A DNA stretch of 64,000 nt from Leptodontidium sp. MPI-SDFR-AT-0119 (GCA_020726505.1 JAHLEZ010000007.1:558001-622000), one strand, 5' to 3'. Shown: positions 32,822 through 45,297, counted from the first letter of the stretch. A program made the numbers and translations. The notes: generated by a model from the letters alone, not told the origin.

Positions 32822-35173
32822 GCCGAGACGGAGCTGGGCCAGCGAGGGAACGGAATTGGCGGAGAGTCAGGTCGGACCGTAGGGCCAAAGGGATGGATCG
32901 GGGAGTTGATGTTTATCTTCGAGGGGGAGGGAAACGGTGTCGTAATGAAGATATCTTGGTGCGGAGTGGGTGGTGTAGTGTGTGTGTAGTGTGGAGGTCA
33001 CGGTGCTGCTGGTATTAGGTGCAGGTGCTTGTTCCAAAGGGGGTGGTGGGTGAGTTGGGTTGGTGGGTGTGAAGTGGAAGTGCAGTCGGCGTCGGGGTCA
33101 TGGATGTCCAGTAATTAGTTCAGTCCAGTAGTTCAGTCCAGCCAGTTTCCCCGCAGATCTGGAATCCCCACTATCTCTCTAGTGGGAACTTACTAGCAGG
33201 ACGAGCGAGCTGTACTGTAAGGATCTGGGTGCAGCCTTTCACCTTCACCTTTCCTTTCGAAGCTCCTCCCGCCCCTGCCTTCACCGGTCAAGCAGCTGTC
33301 TGCGGTCTAGTGGGGCTTCCCCCCCTTGGCACCAAAGGAGCGGCATCCTGGCTGGCCTGCTCGGCTGCTCGCCTGGGAAGGAAAGGCTGGAAGACCGGAC
33401 TGAAACTCACGTGGAGGAATATCGGCAATGCTGCCACTGGACAGGCAGGTCACAGGAGATGGCTCCATAAGGGGTGGGTGGCTGTTATTGAGTTGAGCAT
33501 ACATATATGTGCCCGTCCGAGGCAGCTGCTCCTGCCTGTACTTGGTAATGCATGAATCAAATCTCACAGGAGGAGTGGGGAAATGTCGCCGAAGTGGGAA
33601 GAAACGACAAAACAAATAATACCCAGTCCTTTCATTGTTCCAGCATACCTACGGAGTAGAGTTTGTGTACTTGAGGGCTAGCTAGCTGCCGGTGAGGAGG
33701 AACTTGCCGGAAAGCTTGGACAACGTATCAGAATTAACTTTGGGAAAGACATTTAACATGCATGACACTAGTCGTACTTGAGAAAGTGGAAGAGTGTATT
33801 CTCTCGAGGTATTAATGCAGAATGAATATACAGAACGCTGGGAGGGAGTGGAGGCACATTCAGCAGTGTCGCTTCAAATAAATACTCGCTGAGATAGATG
33901 AGGGAGGCTAAGTAAAGCAAAAGAGAACTTGTGTAGTATGTCTCGAATAAAAAGGAAACCCAGAGAGTATTTCAAATGGACGACAAGCAACAAGATACTT
34001 CACAGCGGTACGCTTGCAGATCCGACATTCTGCCTTTCTCGGGGCTTTCTCAGGGGTTTATTTCCCTTCAACAATCCCTCAACGGAGAAACCAAGCACTG
34101 AGACACGTTCGAACACTGAAGGATGATGAAACTAATGGGTATAAAAGTGATCCAGGAGCGGTCTACTGTGCAACTCCACAGAGAATTAACCCCGCGTCAT
34201 ACAAGGCCAGCAGTGGAATTCTCTCCAGTCCCAGGTATCAAAAGTCATGCAGGTAGAACCACTTGGCCCTCCAACACCACTAACATCATAGCACGCCCAA
34301 ATCCGAATCAGAGAATCAAAAACCAGCAACTCGGAAAGAAACAGCTCCACAAAACAATGAATACTAAACATTCAAGCATGGGGAAATGAAATCCAGATGT
34401 TCTTGGAACTTTCCAGTCGGGGAGGAGACATACGCAAGTCCATCCAACATATCGATGGGTAACTTAGCAAGAGAGAGCAAGCGTAACCGGTGTCATAGCC
34501 TAGTATTTTGCACCTCCCTACCTACCTACCACGAGGCCAACACGGATATCCCCCTCGGATTCAACAACTTCCCCAGATGCGATAACCCAAAAACAGTTAG
34601 ATCAAGATCTCTACTCCCACACAGCAATTTTTCACATGGCCAAAAAATAATAATGGGAATAAAATACTAGACTCGGAAATCTCCCCAGGCGTCAGTTCAA
34701 TGGCGTTTTCGATGTCTTGAGGTCTTGTCGGGGAGGAAGAGGCTCGTCATTCTGAGGGCTGACGCTGACAGCACTGTGGGGGACCCCTATCAGGTCAGCG
34801 CTAAGCCAGGCCACAACTGTTATCCGCTGAAGAGATGTTATCGCTAAGCAAAAGGTAATCATCACTCATCATTCAATCCCATTCCCATTCCGATTTCCAT
34901 TCTTATTACCCTCGGTCTTGTTCATGGGCCTGACTTCCAGATTCTCTTCAACTGCAAAGCGGGGTTTGAAGGTTCACGAGAGAGTCATGCGGTGTTGAAT
35001 CCCGGCAGTCGAGAATCCTGTATCTAGGTAGCTAGAAATGGTAATTTACAAAGGTAAAAGTACAGGTAAATAGCTACCTTTGGTATGGAGTTTGGTACAG
35101 CTCTGCTCTGCTGTAGCTGTATCTTTCCCTTTACCTCTTCTCTTTCATATTTCACTCGAACACATCTACAATC
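32822..35173. other. Long intergenic region
   Basis: Upstream sides of the divergent regulator and monooxygenase genes. Frames at 33229-33615 and 34014-34389 overlap on opposite strands and show no domain. A Y-rich stretch of short cagtcc/ccagtc repeats lies near 33117-33145. Otherwise nothing seen. Confidence 0.5.
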
Positions 35174-37361
35174 ATGCCAGTATTCACAGAGTATTCCACA
35201 TCTTCGCGAGATCTCCGCGTTCTCCCTTCATTTGCACCACCTCTCCCACGTCTAACACCTAGCTTCGACCCCATTGGCAACGAGGAGAAGTATGAAGTCT
35301 TAATTGCAGGAGTACGTATACCCTCCCCTCTCTAAGAGACTAAGACCAAGACCAATTACTGATATCACCCAGGCAGGACCAGCAGGTCTCTTCCTCCAAG
35401 TCCTCCTCGCCCGCTACGGCCTCACCGACAAATCCCTCCTCTGCATCGACTCGAAGCCCACCGCTCTGAAATCCGGACAGGCAGATGGTCTACAACCACG
35501 CACACTCGAAGTCCTCAAGAGTCTAGGACTGGCAGACGAGATCCTCACAGAAGGCTGTCAGATGTGGGAAGTGGCATTCTGGAACCCGACACAAGATAAT
35601 AATGGAGGGATTGGGCGAACATCAATCGTCCCAGACGTGGCTGTTGCAGCTAGATTCCCCCACGAAGTCACGATCCACCAGGGACGAATCGAGCGGATTC
35701 TCGAAGATGATCTCAAACGGTACTCGCCCCGCGGTGTGCAGAGATCTACTCGTCTTACGAAAGTTGTGCTTGACGAAGCTGGAGATGCCGAGTTTCCTGT
35801 TCTAGTAGAGATGGAAGGCCCATCGGGGACACGCAGCGTTCGAACAAAACACCTGGTAGGAGCAGATGGAGCACATTCTCTAGTTCGCAGATCCATGGAT
35901 TTCAAACTCGAGGGAGAGACGTCGGATTTCATCTGGGGAGTGGTGGATTTCGTTGCCGATACCGATTTCCCTGATATCAGACGGCGGTGCGCTATACATT
36001 CGGATAATGGGAGTGTGATGGTTATTCCGAGAGAGAGGATCGCGACTGGGGAATACTTGACGAGACTGTATGTGCATGTTCAGGAGGAAGTGAAGCCTGA
36101 TAATGACATTGCTGGTGACGAGGGTGGGAAAGGAGCAAGTAAGGCAGAGGCAAAGGCAAGACGGGACAAGATCACTATGGAGAGTATATTTGCGCAGGCG
36201 CAGGAAGTTTTCAAGCCATATTATATAAAACCGAAACGAGCAGATGCTGTGGATTGGTGGGCTGCATATCAGATTGGACAGAGGGTATCAGAAAATTTCG
36301 TTAAACAGGATTCGAAAGGTGTGAACCGGGTGTTTATTGTTGGTGATGGTATTTTACACTCTCTGGAATCTTGATTCTCAAACTAACATCCCCCCAGCTT
36401 GCCATACTCACAGCCCGAAAGCTGGCCAAGGCATGAATGTGTCTATGATGGACTCCTACAACCTCTCCTGGAAACTAATGCATTCCCTCAACGGCCTGAC
36501 CCCGATGACTAACTCTCGAGATACCATCCTCGACACCTTCGAAACGGAACGCCTCACAATCGCAAAAGAGCTCATTGCATTCGATAAAGAATTCTCCTCG
36601 ATGTTCTCCGGTAAAATCGGGACCGAAGGGGAAGGGTCAGCAGGTCTAACGCACGAGCAATTCCTCGAGGTATTCAGCACAGGCAATGGCTTCACGAGCG
36701 GGTGCGGGATCGAGTATCCCGAAACGTCGTTAGTTGAGAAAAATACACCTGAAGGTTTGGTGAAAGGATCGGATTATCTCAGTGGTGTCTTGAAACCCGG
36801 ACGGAGATTGCTGAATGTCAAGGTTAAGAGACATGCTGATGGATATAGAAGGGATTTGCAGGATGGTACGTCTGAGTCCAATTCCTGGTTTTATTCTTCT
36901 GATATATGTATTGATGTTGACATTGAAAATTAGATTTCCCCTCCACAGGCCGATACCGCATCCTAGTCCTAACACCCACCGACCTCCTCACGCCAGCAGC
37001 TTCATCAAGCACCTCTCTAACCCACATCTCCTCCCTCATGAAATCCTTCCCGTCCTCCCTCATCGAGCTCGTCGTTCTGCATCCCCTCCCCTCTAATACT
37101 TTCGTATGGAAAGATATCCCAGCCGCAGTGAAAGATGACGCGGAGATGAGTTTCTATAATGCTACGGAGTTGGAGGATGTGTATGATGTTTATAGCGTTG
37201 ATCGAGAGAAGGGCGCTGTGGTTGTTGTTAGGCCTGATGGGTATGTAGGTATGTTGGCTGGGTTGGGGAGTGCAGGGTTGGAGAGGGTGGAGGGTTATTT
37301 GAGGGGGTGTTTGAGGGTTGTTGGGAGGGTGGGGAATGGGAGGGTGAATGGGCGTGGCTGA
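35174..37361 (+). CDS. FAD-dependent phenol-2-monooxygenase-like hydroxylase (664 aa)
   Basis: Flavoprotein hydroxylase of the PheA/TfdB family, using NADPH and O2 to hydroxylate aromatic rings. Exons are 35174-35311, 35373-36348, 36398-36865 and 36949-37361. The FAD-binding GxGxxG is completed across intron 1 (LIAG/AGPAGL). Further motifs are SGQADGLQPRTLEVL, the GD-type motif LVGADGAHSLVRR, and FIVGD/ACHTHSPKAGQGMN, split by intron 2, which contacts FAD ribityl. The last about 200 residues form the thioredoxin-like C-terminal domain of phenol hydroxylases (RYRILVLTPTDLL), here lacking catalytic cysteines as is usual. The length matches the family. It may belong with the regulator, SDR and MFS genes to its left; a degradation pathway or tailoring role cannot be told apart. 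Confidence 0.93.
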
Positions 37362-37890
37362 TTAGTAGGTGAGTTTCTCATGCTGTGGTGTTTGTGGATT
37401 GTATGTTGTAAATGAATGTTGCATCGTCAATGTTGCAAGTTACGCTGAACTGAGATCGTGGCACTGTTGTTAGCGAAGGTCACATGTCCTGATCCAGTAG
37501 GTGAGTAAACAAGCGATGAGCACAAGAATAGACAAACCTTTTTCAATGACAGCGACGCCAAAAATTTCAAAATCCCAACACAGTTTCGTATTCAAGGCAT
37601 CGCTACATGACCGTACAGTGCAGTAGAGTTACTCTTTCACTTAGCACTTACCAGGATCTCTCACAGCATCGTATTCCCATCAAGCTCTCCACCTGTACCG
37701 AACCAAATCATCCATCCATCCATCCGTCCTCCTCTCCCAACCCACAAATACAACACCCGAAGAACTCAGCTCAGCTCAGCTCAGTAATCAATCAATCAGT
37801 CACTTAATAAATCAACCAACGATCCCCTCAAATCCCTCTATACCAGATATCTCCTCCCCAAACTCCCTACCCTACCCTCTATCCCCATCC
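37362..37890. other. Intergenic region, pyrimidine-rich on the right
   Basis: No gene seen. Short atcc and agctc repeats occur (catccatccatccatcc near 37710; ctcagctcagctcagctc near 37767). Confidence 0.5.
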
Positions 37891-38136
37891 CTATCCCCTC
37901 AAGCTTCTCCTCCTCTCCCTCCTCTCCCTCCTCTCCCTCCTCTCCCTCCTCTCCCTCCTCTCCCTCCTCTCCCTCCTCTCCCTCCTCTCCCTCCTCTCCC
38001 TCCTCTCCCTCCTCTCCCTCCTCTCCCTCCTACACCTCCTACACCTCCTAACCGCAAGCACAAGCAAGAACCCCAACATCGCTATAAGGGGTAGTAAAGC
38101 AAGAGAGACGAGGAGTTTGAATCTCGTGCTCATCAT
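37891..38136 (-). CDS. Small membrane peptide with Arg-Arg-Glu repeat tail (81 aa)
   Basis: The frame starts MMSTRFKLLVSLALLPLIAM and continues LGFLLVLAVRRCRRCRR, a signal anchor or signal peptide followed by basic residues. It then runs through about 13 RRE triplets coded by a 9-nt tandem repeat, ending RRSLRG. Because the repeat has no stop in this frame, its length adds little evidence, and the gene rests on the hydrophobic start. It resembles other small minus-strand genes to the right in size, orientation and leader. A charged tail of variable length would be expected to differ between strains. Confidence 0.4.
   Translation of the reverse strand: MMSTRFKLLVSLALLPLIAMLGFLLVLAVRRCRRCRRERRERRERRERRERRERRERRERRERRERRERRERRERRRSLRG
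37912..38028. repeat. 9-nt tandem repeat, about 13 perfect copies
   Basis: The unit cctctccct repeats without interruption about 13 times, followed by two variant units (cctacacct). It is a minisatellite that is coding on the minus strand as Arg-Arg-Glu if the gene at 37891-38136 is real. Confidence 0.95.
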
Positions 38137-38619
38137 TTCGGTTTACACTGCTTGGGAGGAGGGGGCGTTGATAGTAGCTGGGGTGGGTTGGTGTAGGCAT
38201 GGGTGGGGGAGAGGAGGGGAGAGAGGAGAAGGAGGGGGTGGGGGATATGGTGGTGGTTTGAGGGTTTGATTTTGTTAAAAGGTTCCGGGGGGAGGTGAGG
38301 AATGAAGGATTTTGATATGGTGTTGGAACTTTTGGTTTTGAGTGACGAGGAAGAGGGGGGTATTTATGCTAACTATTTTTTTGATCTGAGTCTTTGTGAT
38401 CATTGTACTTCCCTAGTTATGGATCTTTTCTGTGATCTGGTAATAAATTCCTTGTGGCTTTACATAGGAAATAAAATGGTCGTCCGGCTTTGCGCGATTA
38501 TTCGAGTCAATCAATCAGGATTTTCAAGCTACAGTATGGACTTGGAGAATGGTTTACGGATTAGGCCTTCACTTCGATTTAGATTGACAAAAAGAAAAAA
38601 CATCGCGGGTTTTTAAACT

Positions 38620-38650
<31 letters not shown>

Positions 38651-38981
38651 GGTGATACAAGAAGATATAGAGTTAGGTTAATAGAAGAGTATTCTGATTG
38701 CAAGAACTATTAAATATCACAGGTAAATAAAAAGAGAATATGTGAATTCAAATCAGTAAATGAATCTTGAAAACCCCCATGTCGTTTATAGAAACTCAAC
38801 GCAATTTACATTCAAATCACCACTGCCTAAAATCACAACACAAATTCCGCCTCGAAAATCCCCAAGAAATCACCTCCAATCAAGCAAGAAATCTAGGCCA
38901 GCCTCAATCCCCCACCTTTCCATTTCCACCTCAGCATTTCTAGCTTCCCAGCCGCAAATACAATTCCAAACCCCCAATCAC
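38137..38981. other. Intergenic region with poly-T tract
   Basis: A run of about 29 T lies at 38622-38650. A 104-codon plus frame (38302-38616) is unsupported. Confidence 0.5.
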
Positions 38982-39344
38982 TCACTCACTCCCACACCCC
39001 TCAAACTTCTTCTCATCCCTCCTCTTCCTATACCTCCGCAAAAAAAAAATATTCGCTACAAAAATCGCCAGTCCAACAATAAACAAAGCTCCGAAAGCAC
39101 ACAGCAGGACGAAGCGCCTTTTCTCCGTTAGGTTCTTGAGACCCTGGTGCAGGAGACCGTATTCTGGCTGCGGGGTTTGGGAATCAGATGCTGTGGGGTG
39201 GTGAGGGGAGCGGATGAGGAGAAGTGAGTTGTTATGTGGTGAGTTTGTAGAGAGTGCTTCGGGTATGGGAAGGGCGAGGCAGACAGCGGCTGTTACGAGG
39301 AAGGCGAGGAGGAGAAGGAGGGCAGTGGCGGGTTTGAGCTTCAT
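38982..39344 (-). CDS. Small secreted/single-pass membrane protein (120 aa)
   Basis: Begins with a signal peptide (MKLKPATALLLLLAFLVTAA, cleavage around VCLA-LP) and a polar ectodomain of about 60 residues rich in Pro, Ser, His and Asn. A dibasic EKRR comes next, then one membrane segment (FVLLCAFGALFIVGLAIFVA) and a cytosolic tail rich in Arg/Lys (RRYRKRRDEKKF). No known domain. Layout and orientation match the small genes at 43334, 46578 and 51248. Single exon; the A-run in the tail codons (tttttttgcgg on the plus strand) is a slippage risk. Confidence 0.6.
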   Translation of the reverse strand: MKLKPATALLLLLAFLVTAAVCLALPIPEALSTNSPHNNSLLLIRSPHHPTASDSQTPQPEYGLLHQGLKNLTEKRRFVLLCAFGALFIVGLAIFVANIFFLRRYRKRRDEKKFEGCGSE

Positions 39345-39863
39345 GATGACTTGTATGCCCGGAAACGTTGATCGGATCGCCTTCCTTGGAGTATTGAGGA
39401 GGACGATATTTCGATAGTTTTAGAGGAAGAATGGTTTTTACAAGTGGAAGTCTTGGAGATGATGTTACATTTTGAATACATGGGATGATTCGCTTTTGAA
39501 GATTTTGAATAACTGGTTGGTTTTTCTCTTTCCGCGTCATGGAAGGGTTGAAGTGTTATGGCAATTTACGGGGGGACTTGCAGCTCTGATTTGGAAGTCC
39601 TGGGGAGCCTGATGCCCGACTTTTACATTTATTGTGCATCATTCATGACAGAGCCAGTTGTATGGACATTTACAACTAATCGTGAAGGTTCTCAACTCCG
39701 TCGCAGGGGAAAACAAAAAACAGTTTCTCTCTGCATAATCTTTCGTCTCGCGACTCTCAAAAACTGTCTTTAATTGCACCGCCGACCTCATCAACAGCAA
39801 ATTCCAGTTTGACTATGAAATATCAATCTATGTCTATCTAATGAACTTTCAATCTCTGCCGTA
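39345..39863. other. Spacer between small membrane-protein gene and kinase
   Basis: 3' side of the kinase and upstream side of the 39344 gene. No gene seen. Confidence 0.5.
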
Positions 39864-41326
39864 TCACTCAACATTTTTCAGCCAAGGCTCATCCAGCATC
39901 TGCTTTGCCGTTTTTCTATCCTCAGGTCGCCAAGTCAACATGCCCCTCATCATCTGCAAGAACATCTCCCTGTTTTCCCCTTCCAAGCGAGTTTCGGACA
40001 TTTCCAAACTGGTCGCCTCAGCCGTCGGAATCTCAGCTATCCATTTACCTGCTCCCGAGTCAGTCCAATACACCTCCAGAGATATCAGCGCACATACCGT
40101 CGTCATCAAAGAACTCTGAGCTCCTCACTCCTTTCTGAATCAAATCTAGAGGTGGCGTACCCAGTAAACCGATGACCTCCGCTAAGTGTGCACGCGTGGA
40201 ATAGCCTTTCCCATCTGGATCTTGGCCACGGAACAAAAATCGCCCTTCAAAAAGGTCCCATATCATGATGCCGACAGTCCATATGTCTACGGGATAGCTC
40301 CACGCAGTTTTGATCATGATCTCGGGTGCCTGTGTAGTTGTCAATAAAACTCATGACGGATGCGGAAGTGCATCAACACAAAGGGTTAAGACGTACCCGG
40401 TAGAACTCAGGGCATGCGTCATGATTTCTTTCCACGTCGCCTCGAACGGCAGAGCCAAAGTCACCAAGCACCGAGTTCCCGAAGTATTTGGGGGCCTTCA
40501 ACTCGCGTGTTTCATAGATTGTTACGCCGTCTACGGTTTTCCGTGGAGATGGGTGTTCCATTTCCGCTGCTACGAAGGCATCTAAAACGGAGGCATCGGC
40601 AATCCGTGTGAGGATGTTGTCGGCTTTGATATCTAGAGCACAAGTGATCAGAAACTTGGTCATGTTGTAACTGGGTAGACTTAAGTAGAGCGTCTCCTAC
40701 CTGTATGGACAAGGTTGCACTCTGTGTGCAGATAGTCCAGGGCCGAGAACAACTGCCGGAGAGTAACTCTGAGGAGTTGTTCGGAGAAGACACCATCGGG
40801 AGTTCGATCTCGCAAACACCGCATGTTTTCCCACATCGGCATTTGGACGAGACACGCGTGTTCGCCTCCAGGACTGGGAATCTTGAACACTTCCAAGGCG
40901 GTCCTGATGTATGTGTAGCCAGGATGGGAATGATTGCCTTGGTCAAGACGCTGGTAGATCTCAAATTCCTCTTCTGGGCGGCCATCGCGGATGTAGACTT
41001 TCAAGGTAACGTGTTGGTGCGCCCTCGAATATCTGTCAGATCTTGTGTTGTGTGAAGTTTTGGCTTGAGGGGACATACTGGAGGTCGCGAGCAAGCCAGA
41101 CCGTGGAAGTCACGCCATACCCAAGTTTCCCCACAACCTGGTACTTGGATGCGAAAACTTCTCCGATATGCACGGGATAGTAGAGACCTCTTTCGAAGCC
41201 CTCGGACAGTTCTTCCTCGACGACCTGGAAGTCAGGGATGACATCGAATCCTGTGGTGGGAAATCGCAGTGGTGGTGATGGTGCTCTTCTAGTAGCAGCT
41301 CCTGCCCACTTCAAAAGGGAAGCCAT
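39864..41326 (-). CDS. SRPK-type serine/threonine protein kinase (410 aa)
   Basis: CMGC-group kinase of the SRPK (SR-protein kinase, Sky1-like) family, which is expanded in many filamentous fungi. Exons: 41326-41079, 41032-40701, 40632-40397, 40329-40098 and 40048-39864. The glycine loop is KLGYGVTSTVWLARD; the ATP-binding Lys lies in HVTLKVYIRDG. The catalytic loop reads LVHTDIKADNIL, with HTD in place of HRD as is usual in this fungal family. The metal motif is LGDFGSA, and the APE region is EFYRAPEIMI. The SRPK insertion is short, and the end carries WRPEDRKTAKQMLDEPWL. All motifs needed for activity are present. It interrupts the array of small membrane-protein genes. Confidence 0.9.
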
Positions 41327-43333
41327 TAATCAGAGAATGTGTTGGTGAGCTTTGTCAAGTGTGGGAGAGATGTGAAGTGAGGACTGAAGCAGCGGGAGGG
41401 AGACATTACCTTGAGCTGGGCAGCCGTGAAAGGACTTCTCGCCTAGCCCCTTGCGCTAGGCCACCATGAGAATACAGTCTGCAGCCATCCGTGGACTCCA
41501 AGGAGCTTCAACAAAGGTTTATTTTGACAAATTTGACAACAGCTACATTACTTCATACTAACCGGATTAGAATCCATCCGCGGATCTGTCCCTGAACTCT
41601 GATTGAGTGCCTCAATTCCATGGCGTTTCGGGGTTGCCGGGTTTCCTTTCACCCCTTTTATTAGTCAATTCAAAACATTTCGGATGTCAACTGCTCCCTA
41701 ACATTCCAACACTCACCGCTAGACATTTGGGACTGCCGGTGGTGCGTGTTGCAAGAGATTGCCAGGCGCGACATCTAAACTGAGACTCAACTTGTTCATT
41801 TCGCTCCAAAATGGCCATTGGCCGTCCGCCTGAAGGACCCAACAGCACCTCTGGTGTCAGATATTGAGCGTTTGCAGCTGAGATGGGTCACCTAAACATC
41901 GGTTTCGGTCGCACTTCAGTGAGCCACGCGGATACGCGTCGCCCTCTACACTGGCCATGTGTTGCTTTCTCGGTGGGCGGTGAGTATGTTCCTTTGTTTC
42001 TCACTGACGCCTCTAGATCTGCTCGCTTTTCGTTCGTCTGGGCATGCGTACGAACAAAGAAAAAACGGGTTCCTTCCAATTACACCTGCCGATCATCAGA
42101 GTGTGTACGGGACGAATTGGCTTAGATGGTACATGGGGCTCATGTGAGACCAGAAGCCACGATCGTAGCCCCGAAGGGTTCATGAATGTCACCGACTCAC
42201 TTCAATCTATCGACCAGCAAACTGGGCGACCCTACCCAATCTTTATAATATCATGGCAGGATTCTTTCCTCAACAGCACAAGGAACAGCAAATCATCTCT
42301 ACATCCATTTACAACGTTCTATCATGTTGCTTCTTGATCAGCATACTATTAGTCATGTCCGACCACGGCTCTTCCACCCCTCCTGCGAGAAGTTGTATTC
42401 TTTTCATTAGATTTGACAGGAACAAACTACCCGTAATTTTCCTACATGGTTTTGAGAATCTGATCGCTGTTGGCGGTAAAGGCGAAAGGGTAGGTCAATT
42501 CATCCTGGGCCCTCGCTTGCATCTTGCTTCTCCAATCACCATCCATCATCATCCACCAGAGTACCTTTGCTAATCAGAGCCAACAGATAGTGGGAGAGAT
42601 CGAAGTTGTAGACATCAAGTAAACAACCTGCCATCCCCCGTCCTCTTTCCATGTCTCTTGGAGCTAATCTTCTGATCAGGGCGTGGGGCAACAATCCTGT
42701 TCATAGATCTCATTTCAATCGCGCTGATAAAAATGAGATCATCGCTGTACGACTCACGGGTCAGAAGTGCTCCAAAACTTTCCATGTCTTCAAGGATGGC
42801 GGCGCTACTCACAGCAAGTTCGACCGCAGATGAAGAATTTCCGTTGTGAAGTGGCTTCTCCGGCCCCTCGCCGGGGATAGAACAGCGAGGAGTTAACAGC
42901 ACTGTGGTACAATTACTTCTTGGCTCTGTGGATTTTGGCTATGGCATCTCAACATATTTTTCTGTATATAGTCATCTATTGGCTGCTTTTGGAATTCAAC
43001 TCTCTTAGTCCGCAAAGTCGTGGAGCCCATGTAGTGACTCAAGATGATTTTTGTTTTACGAAAATCAATCAACTGGAGAGGACCATCTTCCTTACAAGTA
43101 CCCTTGTATGTTATTACTCCACCAAAAATCTAGGGAGAAGACAAGAAAAGGGACTATGTGGCGGGTGTTGGGGTAGCCCACATGCCACGCCAGAACTCCT
43201 GTTTTCCATTGTTGATTCCATTCCCATGCACCAGCGCTCTGTTATCTACATGTGCTTCCCGCCCAGAACCGACTCCAAACTATGCCCGATACGCTTGCCC
43301 CCAAATCTGGAGTTCCTGATACCATTCATTCCG
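41327..43333. other. Long intergenic region
   Basis: No supported gene. Frames at 41883-42147, 42253-42573 and 42920-43420 overlap others and have no recognisable domain. Confidence 0.5.
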
Positions 43334-43768
43334 TTATGGCGATCTCCCAAGAATATTCAGAAGATTGATCGCAGCAACCATATTAGAGACGAAGACGAGT
43401 GCCCACACAAGAAATATTGACCCAAAAAGCATTCCGAGCACACTTCCCGCCGTAATTCCTCCTCTCCATCCTTGAGACTTTGTTTTCTCGACCTCCTTGT
43501 CGGCCACTTCGTCGTCATCTTCGGAGTGTGAAAGCATGGCAGCAGTTCCGTGGGAAATGAGAAGGCCCAACCAAGCAATGAAAAGCGAGGCGAAAATTGC
43601 TCCGATGGTGATGGCCGCGATACAGCCAAGCCTCAAACCACTTGCTCCAATGACGTTGTTCTGATCGTCTCGTCGAAGAGAGTCCGGATCGGGTAGAATG
43701 CCTGGGATTGTAAGACCGAAAGCTGGGGCTGCGAGGAAGGAGATGAGGTTGAGGATGGTGCGCTTCAT
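43334..43768 (-). CDS. Small secreted protein with two to three membrane segments (144 aa)
   Basis: The start is taken at the ATG of MKRTILNLISFLAAPAFGL, a good signal peptide; a longer frame upstream starts inside likely leader sequence. After a short polar part with LRRDDQNN comes a membrane segment (LGCIAAITIGAIFASLFIAW), an acidic loop (HSEDDDEVADKEVEK), and a second segment (GSVLGMLFGSIFLVWALVFV). It shares the leader, the RRD before the membrane segment, size and orientation with nearby small genes. No known family. Confidence 0.55.
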   Translation of the reverse strand: MKRTILNLISFLAAPAFGLTIPGILPDPDSLRRDDQNNVIGASGLRLGCIAAITIGAIFASLFIAWLGLLISHGTAAMLSHSEDDDEVADKEVEKTKSQGWRGGITAGSVLGMLFGSIFLVWALVFVSNMVAAINLLNILGRSP

Positions 43769-44448
43769 CTTGATGTAGAAGCGTGCGAACCGTATGAGGA
43801 AGATTCGTGGGTATTCGTGTTCTCCAAAATTGAGGTTGGGAGCGGTCGGGGATTTGAGTCGAAATGGTATTTTTATGAAGACAAAGAGGGGGAATGTTTG
43901 CGGATAGAAATATCCCCCTCGCTTAGCAGGAACCCCCGCTAACCACGAAACCATTCACTCTTTGTCCTCCTGCACACGTTGATATTCAAACGGAACCAAT
44001 CAATTCAGTGGAGCACATGTGAATCACTCTGGCACAACCATCCACTTCCAGTGCGTTCTCGTTACCGGACTAACGGGAACAGTTACACCAAGTGACTGGT
44101 GCACAAGCTAAAGGAGCACACACTCAACAAATCCAAACCTGAACCTGTGAAAAAAGATATCACTATTTGCTTCTTCCCCAGTTCAGAATTCTCAATATCA
44201 ATTGCACATAATCCTTTTGAGCTTAAAGATACGATTTCTCTAAATTCTAACGGCCACTTCCAACTCAGCATTTTCGAAAATTTGCCCAATGAGCTAGGAA
44301 AGCGAGATAAAGAAGTGTGTTTATTCGAGACGCCTGGTTCTGCTCCAAAAATGTAATAATTTCACACAGTCAACTTAACTTTCAAGATAATCAAAAAACA
44401 ACGATTGTCCACTCGGTAGCTGCACATGACGATGCACTACCCATCTTG
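43769..44448. other. Intergenic region
   Basis: An 85-codon plus-strand frame (44099-44356) is polar and unsupported; nothing else seen. Confidence 0.4.
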
Positions 44449-44792
44449 CTATCCTTCTTCTAGGTTTCCTTCGAGGTCTTCGATGTAGACCTGTACTTCA
44501 AATAAAGTATTTAAATTCCCCCAACTGGCAACAAAATTAACTGCTGGGACAAGAAAAATTACTCCGACTACTTTGCCGATGATTGCGCCCGCTCCCAGTG
44601 GCACGCCTCCTCTTCCATCTCTGCTTAGTGCTTTGTGTTCTAAAGTACTTGTGCAGACCGTGGAAGCTCAGTCATTGCGGTGTATGGCGTAATTTGTGGT
44701 GCCTCTGAATCTTGGTGTGAAGAAGTTTGTACGTTGAGCGAACGCGCTGCGATTATGAAGAGTGTGAGTAGGCAGATGCTTGTGAGTCTCAT
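44449..44792 (-). pseudogene. Frame-broken member of the small signal-peptide/TM protein array
   Basis: The frame from 44792 codes a signal peptide (MRLTSICLLTLFIIAARS) and a short polar part, then stops at 44640. A second frame, open from about 44690 to a TAG at 44449, codes RDGRGGVPLGAG, a membrane segment (AIIGKVVGVIFLVPAVNFVA) and an acidic tail (YIEDLEGNLEEG). Together they have the layout of the neighbouring small genes. Joining them needs a 35 or 38 nt intron (gtctgc..cactaag or ..aagcag), which is shorter than the other introns in this window, or a frameshift. The choice cannot be made from sequence alone. Confidence 0.45.
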
Positions 44793-45297
44793 ATTGACGT
44801 CATTTTCACGCTGGTATTTCAGATAGGATGGGATATAAGTGATAGTGTTTTAACGGTTCCAATTTTCTACGAAGGTAGTTGATAAATCGGTGCATATTTA
44901 TGCCTTGGACAAGCGATCTTGAAGCGTAATTGTGACTCGACAGATGAACCTAAGACCAAGATATCATCACAACGATGCTGTGAATTATTATCTCGTAGTC
45001 TTGAATAGTAGCCAATTCATTTTTCAAACGATTCATGGCCAGGCCTTAAAGCTCTTGATTCTTCAACTTTGAACACTGGTCTCACACTCAGTTATCAAGA
45101 GAGCTATGCATCTGAGATGTCACTTCAAATAGAATGAAGAGCCTTTTAAAGACGAAGAGATCAAGTGTTACTCGGGTACTTCCAAACAATATGTTCATGC
45201 AGTGGTTTAATTCCCAAGTCTCAAAGTACATTTGAGACATTTCCTCCTCTCCAACCTTAATCCTACACCTAACCTGCCGCTTCGTTCCGACATTTGC
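44793..45297. other. Intergenic region
   Basis: Nothing recognised. Confidence 0.4.
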
